64,000 nt of DNA from Bradyrhizobium lablabi (GTDB taxonomy: Bacteria > Pseudomonadota > Alphaproteobacteria > Rhizobiales > Xanthobacteraceae), in the NCBI RefSeq assembly GCF_018131005.1, contig NZ_JAFCJK010000004.1:579045-643044 (forward strand). Reading direction: 5' to 3'. The notes under the pieces were generated by a model. The model worked only from the letters and a program-made list of their open reading frames with translations. It did no database searches and was not told where the DNA came from. Positions 1 through 6,660 of the stretch are shown piece by piece. The translations under genes were made by a program, and so were the position numbers. Position 1 is the first letter of the stretch; the number at the start of each line of letters is the position of its first letter.

Positions 1-1446
1 CCGCTGTTCCAGGAACAGGCGATGCGGATCGCGATCGAGGCGGCAAAATTCACCTCGGAGGAAGCCAACGGCCTGCGCCGCTCGATGGCCACCTTCCGCA
101 ATGTCGGCACCATCGGCCAATACGAGACCAAGCTGATCGGCAACATGGTCGATCGCGGCTACGATCCGGAATTCGCCAAAAGCTGCTTCGAGCAGATCAA
201 GGGCTTCGGCAGTTACGGCTTCCCGGAAAGCCATGCCGCGAGTTTTGCGCAGCTTGTCTACATCTCCTCATGGCTGAAGCATCATCATCCCGACGCGTTC
301 TGCTGCGGCCTGCTCAACTCTCAGCCGATGGGCTTTTATGCGCCGGCGCAGATCGTCGGCGACGCCCGCAAGAACGGCGTCACGGTTCGCGAGGTCGACG
401 TCTCCTTCAGCTTCGCGCAGAACACTTTGGAGGAAAAGGACGGGGACTATTGCGCGGTGCGGCTCGGCTTCCGCCAGATCGACGGCTTTCACTGGCTCGA
501 TGAGGATGAGGAGAGATTAAAGGCGGATCAAGCCGTGCGAAGGCGCATGCCAGCACCTCAAGCTCGGTCCACCTCTCCTCATGGGAGAGGTGTGGCACTG
601 GCGATGCCGCGACTTGATGCTGCAGAATCACAAGACTGGGCCGACCGCATCGTCGCCGCGCGCAACCGCAGGCCCTTCACCTCGCTGGAGGAGTTCGCGC
701 GCGACACCGCCTTGCCCAAGCGTGCGCTGATCCTGCTCGCCGATGCCGATGCGTTCCGCTCGCTCGGGCTCGATCGCCGCGAGGCGTTGTGGGCGGTGCG
801 GCGGCTGCCCGACGACGTGCCGCTGCCGCTGTTCGAGGCGGCCATCGCGCGCGAGCAGCCGGATGAAAATGCAAAGCCGTTGCCGCTGATGCCGCGCCCC
901 GAACAGGTGGTCGCCGACTACCAGACCATCCGCCTGTCGCTGAAGGGCCATCCGATGGAATTCCTGCGCGAGACGTTCACCAAAGAGCGCGTTGTTGCCT
1001 GCCACAAGATCAACCAAGGCAACGATCGCCGCCGCGTGCGCTGCGCCGGCGTGGTGCTGGTGCGCCAGCGCCCGGGCAGCGCAAAGGGCGTCGTGTTCAT
1101 GACGCTGGAGGACGAGACCGGCATCGCCAACATCGTGGTGTGGCCGAAGGTGATGGAGCAATACCGGAAAGAAGTGATGGGCGCGCGGCTGATCCTGGTC
1201 GAGGGTTATATCCAGAGCAGCCCGGAAGGTGTCACGCATCTGGTCGCGCAGCGCATGATCGACCGCTCCCACGACCTGATCGGCCTCGCCAACGAGTCTC
1301 TCGCCCGCAAGCATCCGCTGCCGGTTGCCCCGGCGCTGATCGAGCCGCTCAACGACGACCGCCGCGACCACGTCGATACGCCAGCCCAGAAAATCCGCCA
1401 CCCCCGCGACGTCCGCATCCTGCCGCCCTCACGCGACTTTCATTGA
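1..1446 (+). CDS. dnaE2: Error-prone DNA polymerase DnaE2 (ImuC), 3' part
   Basis: The frame is open from base 1, so the N-terminal PHP domain and catalytic palm lie outside the window. What is seen is the fingers/thumb region (SYGFPESHAASFA, WLKHHHPDAF), the helix-hairpin-helix stretch around RRPFTSLEEF, the OB-fold (VVFMTLEDETGIANIVVWP) and the ImuC-type tail KIRHPRDVRILPPSRDFH. DnaE2 normally acts with ImuA and ImuB in SOS-induced translesion synthesis; those genes would be upstream. Between DEDEERLK and DWADRIVAARNRRPF there are about 35 residues encoded partly by a palindromic DNA element (571-591) that keeps the frame open. The family is variable here, so the enzyme is probably intact. 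Recognition as DnaE2 rather than replicative DnaE rests on the OB-fold and C-terminal signature. Confidence 0.93.
   Translation, partial: PLFQEQAMRIAIEAAKFTSEEANGLRRSMATFRNVGTIGQYETKLIGNMVDRGYDPEFAKSCFEQIKGFGSYGFPESHAASFAQLVYISSWLKHHHPDAFCCGLLNSQPMGFYAPAQIVGDARKNGVTVREVDVSFSFAQNTLEEKDGDYCAVRLGFRQIDGFHWLDEDEERLKADQAVRRRMPAPQARSTSPHGRGVALAMPRLDAAESQDWADRIVAARNRRPFTSLEEFARDTALPKRALILLADADAFRSLGLDRREALWAVRRLPDDVPLPLFEAAIAREQPDENAKPLPLMPRPEQVVADYQTIRLSLKGHPMEFLRETFTKERVVACHKINQGNDRRRVRCAGVVLVRQRPGSAKGVVFMTLEDETGIANIVVWPKVMEQYRKEVMGARLILVEGYIQSSPEGVTHLVAQRMIDRSHDLIGLANESLARKHPLPVAPALIEPLNDDRRDHVDTPAQKIRHPRDVRILPPSRDFH
571..591. repeat. Palindromic element inside dnaE2
   Basis: Perfect 8-bp arms ACCTCTCC and GGAGAGGT around a 5-base loop. 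It resembles the short intergenic palindromes common in Bradyrhizobium but lies in frame within the dnaE2 coding sequence, in a segment of low-complexity residues. Confidence 0.6.
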
Positions 1447-1449
1447 GGA

Positions 1450-1523
1450 AATCCCAAGAATCGTAGGGCGGATTAGCGCAGCGTAATCCGCCGCTCCTTC
1501 CAACCACGTGAATCCCAATGCCC
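1450..1523 (+). repeat. Direct repeat A with REP element, upstream of the transposase
   Basis: This copy matches 2101-2176 over about 74 bases with a few mismatches and a 2-base length difference. It contains a REP hairpin (1467-1492, arms GGCGGATTA/TAATCCGCC) and runs through the start codon of the transposase gene at 1518. The REP/transposase arrangement is that of a REPtron. Confidence 0.85.
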
Positions 1524-2051
1524 AACTACCGTCGCGCATTCGTCCCTGGCGGCTGCTGGTTCTTTACCGTCAATTTGCTGAACCGGCGGCAAACCCTGCT
1601 CGTGGACCACATCGCCGCCCTACGCGAAGCGATCGCAACGACGCGCCAGAACTATTCATTCGCGATCGACGCATTTGTTGTTCTACCGGATCATCTGCAT
1701 GCGATCTGGACTCTGCCGCCCGGCGATTCTGATTTTTCCACGCGCTGGCGACTGATCAAGAGCCGCTTTGCAAAAGCACTTCCAAAACGGGAGGCGCTCA
1801 GCGCCGCTCGTGTCGCTCGCGGCGAACGTGGAATCTGGCAGCGTCGGTTCTGGGAGCATCTGATCCGCGATGAGGTCGATTACGCGCGTCACGTCGAGTA
1901 TTGCTACGTCAACCCATTAAAGCATCGGCTCGTCACCCGAGTACGCGAGTGGCCGCACTCTTCCTTTCACCGCGACGTGCGCGCGGGCTTGTTCCCCGAA
2001 GACTGGGGAGGCGACAGCGCAATGAGCGGTGATTTCGGCGAACGACAATGA
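1518..2051 (+). CDS. REP-associated tyrosine transposase (RAYT, Y1_Tnp/IS200-like)
   Basis: A 177-residue protein of the single-strand-DNA HUH nuclease type that binds and cuts REP hairpins. The HUH motif is H59-L-H61 in LPDHLHAIW, and the probable catalytic tyrosine is Y128 in EYCYVNPLKH, matching the family Y-x-x-x-N-P pattern. The length fits RAYT proteins, which act as domesticated single-copy enzymes rather than ordinary insertion sequences. The gene is flanked on both sides by REP elements (1467-1492, 2064-2095, 2114-2145). The start codon lies inside the upstream repeat and no good Shine-Dalgarno sequence precedes it. The reading frame is intact with no visible frameshift. Confidence 0.9.
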   Translation: MPNYRRAFVPGGCWFFTVNLLNRRQTLLVDHIAALREAIATTRQNYSFAIDAFVVLPDHLHAIWTLPPGDSDFSTRWRLIKSRFAKALPKREALSAARVARGERGIWQRRFWEHLIRDEVDYARHVEYCYVNPLKHRLVTRVREWPHSSFHRDVRAGLFPEDWGGDSAMSGDFGERQ

Positions 2052-2063
2052 TCCCAGGATAAT

Positions 2064-2145
2064 GGCGGATTACGCCTTCGGCTAATCCACCCTACACGGG
2101 AATCACAAGAATCGTAGGGCGGATTAGCCGAAGGCGTAATCCGCC
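2064..2145. repeat. BIME: two inverted REP elements downstream of the transposase
   Basis: REP at 2064-2095 and REP at 2114-2145 are near-perfect reverse complements (one mismatch over 32 bases) separated by about 18 bases, giving a long cruciform-capable structure. Each half is itself a hairpin with a CGAAGGCG/CGCCTTCG core. The second REP belongs to direct repeat B. Confidence 0.85.
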
Positions 2146-2176
2146 GCTCCCTCCAACCACGTGAATGCCAATGCCG
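2101..2176 (+). repeat. Direct repeat B (copy of the transposase 5' leader)
   Basis: This copy matches 1450-1523 and includes a duplicate of the transposase leader and its ATG (2171-2173 corresponds to 1518-1520). Homology ends a few bases after the ATG, so no second transposase is encoded. Confidence 0.8.
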
Positions 2177-2186
2177 AGCACCGCCC

Positions 2187-2657
2187 TCAGCCCGGTCCCT
2201 TCTCTCTCCGGTACCGAAAATCGCAGTGGCTGGCACCCTGCATGATGGTCTGCGTGCGCGTCAGCTTGATGTCGCCGCCAAATCCGTCGGCGGTTGCGAA
2301 GTCGGCGGTGCAGACCAGCAGGAAGCCGAGCTCGGGTTCACCCAGTTCCTTGTAGAACTCGGCATAGCGGCATCGCGTTACGTCGAACTCAAAGGCATCC
2401 TGCGATTGCGCGATCACCTTGTATTCGAGCGCATCGTCGCGGGCATAGGTCGCGAACGCCGACGCCACGGACGTTCCGACGCTGGTCTCGTTCTTTGCCC
2501 GCCAGAATGTCTCGCCGTGGCCGCGGTAGACGTCGCCGAGCGCCTTGCGCACCAATGCGTTGGCGCGCGCTTCGCCGAGTTCGGCTTGCAGCGCCTTCAC
2601 CAGCGGAACCAGCACCTGCGCCTGGATCTTGGCTTGCTCAATCACGGAAACGCTCAT
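2187..2657 (-). CDS. L-2-amino-thiazoline-4-carboxylic acid hydrolase family protein
   Basis: A 156-residue protein resembling the ATC hydrolase family (PF14196). The family hallmark is a C-terminal block in which a cysteine sits in a hydrophilic loop, here GASHCDFRYR, preceded by FEFDVTRCRYAEFYKELG. In Pseudomonas, ATC hydrolase opens the thiazoline ring on the way to cysteine, but most family members have no tested substrate, so the specific reaction is not claimed. The start at 2657 is supported by GGGAGAGC about 6 bases upstream. The gene stands alone and its 3' end reaches the REP repeats. Confidence 0.75.
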   Translation of the reverse strand: MSVSVIEQAKIQAQVLVPLVKALQAELGEARANALVRKALGDVYRGHGETFWRAKNETSVGTSVASAFATYARDDALEYKVIAQSQDAFEFDVTRCRYAEFYKELGEPELGFLLVCTADFATADGFGGDIKLTRTQTIMQGASHCDFRYRREKGPG

Positions 2658-2865
2658 CCGAGCTCTCCCTCGTGTCGATAGTCTTCAAGTATAGCGTCCA
2701 CGATCGCGACACCCAAGAACAGCCCCGGCGCGGCCGGAAGGGCGACGAAGAGGAAGACGTCAGCCATGCAAGAACTGCCTGTCGGGCAAATCACTCGAAA
2801 ACCTGTCGAGTCCTCCGCGCAAAAATAATTCTGTTTTTCAGAAATGCAAATTGGTGTAATGATCC

Positions 2866-3232
2866 GCCCGTCTCACCCGGATGAGGGGCGCTTCGCGGTC
2901 GTCACGAGTGTTGGGTTGAGATGCGGTGGACGCTGCGGCACACGAGGCGAACGTGCCGGGGCGGACGGCGAAGTCGTGTGGTTCTGACGCCCCGATGCAG
3001 GTGTTAAGTTCGCGAGCAGCACACACTGCTCGCTGATGACGGTGACAACAAGCTGGTCTCACCGGGAAGAGCACGAGATAAGCCGTAAACCATCGCGCAG
3101 GGAAAGCCGGGTTGTTTCCGGTTACACCTGTGGTCCTACCCCCGGTGCTTTTTGTTGCACCGGGCCCATGGGTGCGATCGGCACCCGGCTTTCCCTGCGC
3201 CCTCTGTTCTCAGCGAGGGCCAACGACGATGC
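2866..3232 (+). repeat. Dispersed Bradyrhizobium-type composite repeat, copy 1
   Basis: This stretch has no credible gene. It is homologous throughout, in inverted orientation, to 63690-64000. Its core is a large palindrome: the 17-base arm at 3095-3111 is the reverse complement of 3184-3200, enclosing a smaller hairpin (GGTGC-TTTTTGTT-GCACC) and the sequence GGTGCGATCGGCACC. Short frames in it (for example residues PHDFAVR) are typical annotation artefacts of this repeat. The stretch 2658-2865 between it and the ATC hydrolase gene holds nothing else I can support. Confidence 0.85.
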
Positions 3233-3302
3233 AAACCTCGGGCAAAACATGTCGCGAGAACACCACCGCACATCCTCACGCTGTTTGAAATGAACTCCAT
3301 CC

Positions 3303-3359
3303 GCGTCATTGCGAGCCATCGGGCGCGCATTCGCGCGGCCCGGTGGCTCGCAATGACGC
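3303..3359. repeat. Long hairpin intergenic repeat
   Basis: Perfect 16-base arms (GCGTCATTGCGAGCCA and its complement) around a GC-rich centre that can itself fold. It is the intergenic palindrome often mistranslated in Bradyrhizobium annotations. It lies immediately 3' of the small membrane protein gene, where it could also serve as a transcript-ending or stabilising structure. Confidence 0.85.
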
Positions 3360-3373
3360 CTAAAAAAACAAAA

Positions 3374-3661
3374 CTACTCCGGCGCAGCGCCCACCGGGGG
3401 CCCACCGGGCGGCCGATGCAGGAACGTGATCGTTGCATAGGCGCCGACCCACGAGCCGATGGCGGCGAAGGCGACGTACAACCAGTTTTCGGTGTAGCTG
3501 ATCACGGCAAAGGACGAGAGCAGGTACCAGATACTGCTCCAGGTCGCCGCCGGCACGCGCTTGCGTGCGACTACGGCCGCGGTGAACATGACATAGACCG
3601 CGTCCGTTGCGGCGGTGGCCGCAAGAACGGCTCCCGCGGTGAGGGGATCGATGGCAGCCAT
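3374..3661 (-). CDS. Small integral membrane protein, unknown function
   Basis: A 95-residue protein starting MAAIDPLTAG. I chose the ATG at 3661 because GGAG lies about 5 bases upstream; longer in-frame extensions are antisense to the neighbouring gene and low in complexity. Three hydrophobic stretches at roughly residues 8-30, 42-60 and 66-84 suggest three membrane spans, with a proline-rich cytoplasmic or periplasmic tail (RPPGGPPVG). No motif identifies a function. It is divergent from the CoA-transferase gene, with 124 bases between the two starts, so the two probably have separate promoters in that gap. Confidence 0.75.
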   Translation of the reverse strand: MAAIDPLTAGAVLAATAATDAVYVMFTAAVVARKRVPAATWSSIWYLLSSFAVISYTENWLYVAFAAIGSWVGAYATITFLHRPPGGPPVGAAPE

Positions 3662-3785
3662 TGCAACTCCTGTTCCGCTCAGGCAGAGCTTTCGGACACC
3701 AAGCATGACATGATTGGAAATACCGGGCATCGCTTTTCCGTCATCATGCTCGGGCAGAATAAAAACGACCGGGAGAGGAACGTGC

Positions 3786-5177
3786 ATGCAGGGCGTCAGT
3801 GAAATCCTTGCTGATATCTGGACCTCGGTTGGCGGCGCGCCGTCCGCGCTTGATGCCGTGGCGCTGACTGGCGCGGAGCCGCAACTGCCATCGTCGTTTC
3901 GCGTCGCCGTAGCGGCGCAAGCCTCGATCGCCGCGTCCGGCCTCGCCGCGGCGGAAATCTGGCGGGTGCGCAGCGGCGAGCCGCAAGAGGTCGCGGTCGG
4001 CATGCGCCACGCCGTCATCGAGTGCCGGAGCGAACGCTATTTGCGGGTCGACGACAAGCCGCCGCCCCCCGCCTGGGACAAGATCGCAGGCGTGTATCGG
4101 ACTCGCGATCGACGTTTCGTTCGCCTGCACACCAACTTCCCGCATCATCGCGACGCCGTCTGCGCAGTCCTCAACTGCAGGGCGGAGCGCGACGACGTGC
4201 AGGCCGCGTTGATGCAATGGGACGGCGAGGCGTTCGAGACAGCAGCCTATGCGAGCGGCGGAGTCGTGGCGCTGATGCGCTCGTATGATGAATGGTCGGC
4301 GACGCCGCATGCCAAGGAGCTGGCGAAGTTGCCGCTGATCTCGATCGACAAGATCGGCGAGGCCCCGCCGAGACCCTGGCCCGCCGGAGACCGGCCACTC
4401 GCGGGATTGCGCGTGCTCGACCTGTCGCGCGTGATCGCCGGTCCCGTTGCGGGCCGCACGCTCGCAGTCCACGGCGCCGACGTGCTCCTGATCTCAGGCC
4501 CCGATCTCCCCGCGATCCCCTGGCTCACCATCGACACCGGTCGCGGCAAGCGGACCAGCTTGATCGAGCTCAAGAGCGAGCAGGGCCAGAGCGTGTTGCG
4601 CGGTCTGTTGGCTCAGGCTGACATCTTTTCCCAGGGCTATCGGCCGCGCGCGATCGCGGGTCTCGGTTTCTCGCCGGAGGAGGCGGCCCGTATTAGTCCG
4701 GGGATCGTCTACGTGACGCTCTCGGCCTATGGTCATGCCGGTCCGTGGGCGGAGCGCCGCGGCTTCGACTCCCTTGTGCAGACTGCGACCGGCTTCAATC
4801 ATGCCGAAGGGCAGGCGGCCGGCGTCGACGGTCCGAAGGAATTGCCCGCGCAGATGCTCGACCATGCCACCGGCTACTTGATGGCGTTCGGCGCCATGAT
4901 GGCGAAGCTGCGGCAGGCGCGCGAGGGCGGCAGTTGGCATGTCCGCGTCTCGCTCGCGCAGACCGGGCGCTGGCTGTGGAATCTCGGCCGAATGGTCGAT
5001 GGGTTGAGCACCGAGGATCTGAAGGCGGATGCGCTGATGCCTGTCATCGAGGAGGTCCCGTCGGGCTTTGGCCGGCTGCGCGCGGTCAGGCACGCGGCCG
5101 TGCTGTCAAAGACCCCGGCCTTCTGGGCAAGGCCGGCGATGCCGCTCGGAACCCATCCCCCGCAATGGCCCGGATAA
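3786..5177 (+). CDS. Family III (CaiB/BaiF) CoA-transferase with apparently permuted halves
   Basis: A 463-residue protein. The start at 3786 is preceded by GGGAGAGG with good spacing. Residues about 200-400 hold the family III N-terminal core: LAGLRVLDLSRVIAGPVAGR, then GIVYVTLSAYGHAGPWAERRGFDSLVQ and the predicted catalytic aspartate D359 in QMLDHATGYLMA. Residues about 80-200 (YRTRDRRFVRLHTNFPHHRDAV, ASGGVVALMRSYDEW) resemble the usual C-terminal half, which therefore comes first. The enzyme should move CoA between carboxylic acids through a glutamyl/aspartyl-type anhydride on D359, but the acids are unknown. It is transcribed alone; the RND adaptor follows after 150 bases. Confidence 0.8.
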   Translation: MQGVSEILADIWTSVGGAPSALDAVALTGAEPQLPSSFRVAVAAQASIAASGLAAAEIWRVRSGEPQEVAVGMRHAVIECRSERYLRVDDKPPPPAWDKIAGVYRTRDRRFVRLHTNFPHHRDAVCAVLNCRAERDDVQAALMQWDGEAFETAAYASGGVVALMRSYDEWSATPHAKELAKLPLISIDKIGEAPPRPWPAGDRPLAGLRVLDLSRVIAGPVAGRTLAVHGADVLLISGPDLPAIPWLTIDTGRGKRTSLIELKSEQGQSVLRGLLAQADIFSQGYRPRAIAGLGFSPEEAARISPGIVYVTLSAYGHAGPWAERRGFDSLVQTATGFNHAEGQAAGVDGPKELPAQMLDHATGYLMAFGAMMAKLRQAREGGSWHVRVSLAQTGRWLWNLGRMVDGLSTEDLKADALMPVIEEVPSGFGRLRAVRHAAVLSKTPAFWARPAMPLGTHPPQWPG

Positions 5178-5327
5178 GACGTTCAGCCGCTGTTCAGGCT
5201 CGCCAAACTTTAACCTAAGGGCCAGCCGAATAGCGATTTTTTGGTTGTTTGAGACGCCAATTCAGCACTATTAGCGCACCGCTGGGGCAGTCCCTCCGGA
5301 AACCGCCACGGATAGACCCCGGACCGT

Positions 5328-6572
5328 ATGTTCAAAGAGTTTACCAAACGAATGCAGAGCCTTACCCGCAGGAAATTCGCGGTAGGCATCGCATTGCTGG
5401 CGCTGGCCGGTGCCGGCGTCTACGGCTTCACGCATCTGAGTGCGGCCAAGCAGACCCATTCGGAGGTGTCCAGCCAGTCGCGCAAAGGATTATCGCGCTA
5501 CACCCCGACGGCGGCCGAATGGGCCAGCCTGAGCCTTCAGCCGGTGACCGAGCGTGCCTTCCGCGCCGAACTGGTTACCGAAGGCAAGATCGGCATCGAT
5601 GAGGATCGGGCGACGCCGGTGTTTTCGCCCTATACCGGCCGCGTCACGCGCCTCCTGGTGCGGCCGGGCGACAAGGTGGAGAAGGGGCAGGCGCTGTTCG
5701 TGATCGAGGCCGCCGACACCGTGCAGGCGCAAAACGATTACATTGCGGCGATGACCGGCCTGAACAAGGCGCAGTCGGCGCTCGAGCTTGCGCAAATCCA
5801 GGAGAAGCGCGCCAAGGACCTTTCCGAAGGCAAGGCGATCCCGCTAAAGGACTATCAGCAGGCATCCGCAACACTGATCCAGGCGCAGAACGACGCGCGC
5901 TCTGCGCAGACGCTGCTGGAAGCCGCGCAGAACAAGTTGCGCATCCTCGGCTTCGGCGATGACGACGTCGCGACGCTCCGACAGAAGGGGCGCCTCAATC
6001 CGGAAACGACGGTGTTCGCGCCGATCGGTGGCACCGTGGTCCAACGCAAGGCCGGGCCCGGCCAGTATGTCTCGACCGGCGCCAGCGATCCGGTCTATGT
6101 CATCGGCGATCTCTCGACCGTCTGGCTGATCGCCTATGTCCGCGAGTCCGATGCAGCCAATGTCGCGGTCGGGCAGGAGGTCAGCTTCAGCGTGATGGCG
6201 CTGCCCGGCAAGGTGCTGCCCGCGCGGATCAACTATGTCGCCGCCGCGATCGATCCCGCCACGCGCCGCCTCCAGGTCCGCGCCACCATCGACAACAAGG
6301 ATTATCGGCTGAAGCCGGAGATGTTCACAAATGTCACGCTGTATTCGCCGAGCGATCACGCGGCGGTCGGCGTGCCGAAGCAGGCGCTGATCTACGAAGG
6401 CGACCAAGTTCGCGTCTGGGTCGCCCGCGACGACAAGACGATCGAGCTGCGCGTGATCAAGCCCGGCCTTACCAATGGCGATCTCGTCGAGGTCGTCGGC
6501 AATCTGAAGCCGGGCGAGCAGATCGTGACAAAGGGAAGCCTCTTCATCGACCGCGCTGCATCCGGCACCTAG
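5328..6572 (+). CDS. RND efflux periplasmic adaptor (HlyD/CusB-like membrane fusion protein)
   Basis: A 414-residue protein anchored by an N-terminal hydrophobic segment (about residues 17-38, VGIALLALAGAGVYGF). Two lipoyl half-motifs are visible (GRVTRLLVRPGDKVEKGQAL and GGTVVQRKAGPGQYV), separated by an alpha-hairpin (about 130-205) rich in Q and A, then beta-barrel and membrane-proximal domains. It would bridge the inner-membrane pump encoded next to an outer-membrane channel. There is no methionine-rich metal-binding N-terminus as in CusB, so the ion is not predicted. The gene is followed by the pump gene after 88 bases that hold a palindromic repeat. No clear Shine-Dalgarno sequence precedes 5328. 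Confidence 0.88.
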   Translation: MFKEFTKRMQSLTRRKFAVGIALLALAGAGVYGFTHLSAAKQTHSEVSSQSRKGLSRYTPTAAEWASLSLQPVTERAFRAELVTEGKIGIDEDRATPVFSPYTGRVTRLLVRPGDKVEKGQALFVIEAADTVQAQNDYIAAMTGLNKAQSALELAQIQEKRAKDLSEGKAIPLKDYQQASATLIQAQNDARSAQTLLEAAQNKLRILGFGDDDVATLRQKGRLNPETTVFAPIGGTVVQRKAGPGQYVSTGASDPVYVIGDLSTVWLIAYVRESDAANVAVGQEVSFSVMALPGKVLPARINYVAAAIDPATRRLQVRATIDNKDYRLKPEMFTNVTLYSPSDHAAVGVPKQALIYEGDQVRVWVARDDKTIELRVIKPGLTNGDLVEVVGNLKPGEQIVTKGSLFIDRAASGT

Positions 6573-6620
6573 AGCATGATCCGGAAAAGTGGAAAGCGGT
6601 TTTCCGAAGAGATCATGCTC
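6572..6620. repeat. Palindromic intergenic element between efflux genes
   Basis: The ends GAGCATGATC and GATCATGCTC are exact complements, with inner CGGAAAA/TTTTCCG arms. It is a common rhizobial palindrome (the family found as GAGCATGATC...GATCATGCTC in many Nitrobacteraceae). It begins directly at the adaptor stop codon and may form a hairpin in the mRNA between adaptor and pump. Confidence 0.85.
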
Positions 6621-6660
6621 GATCAAACAAGCCCCGTCAGCCTGAAAGCTCCGATCTGAA

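Noticed and set aside
499..640. Frameshift in dnaE2 at the inserted segment
   Set aside because: The frame stays open across it and both flanks are in the same frame, so it is an insertion, not a frameshift.
1463..2145. CRISPR-like repeats
   Set aside because: The repeats are REP palindromes around a transposase; no regularly spaced array and no cas gene exists in the window.
2838..3438. Short open frames in the composite repeat
   Set aside because: They are translations of dispersed repeats (PHDFAVR-type artefacts) and hairpins, not genes.
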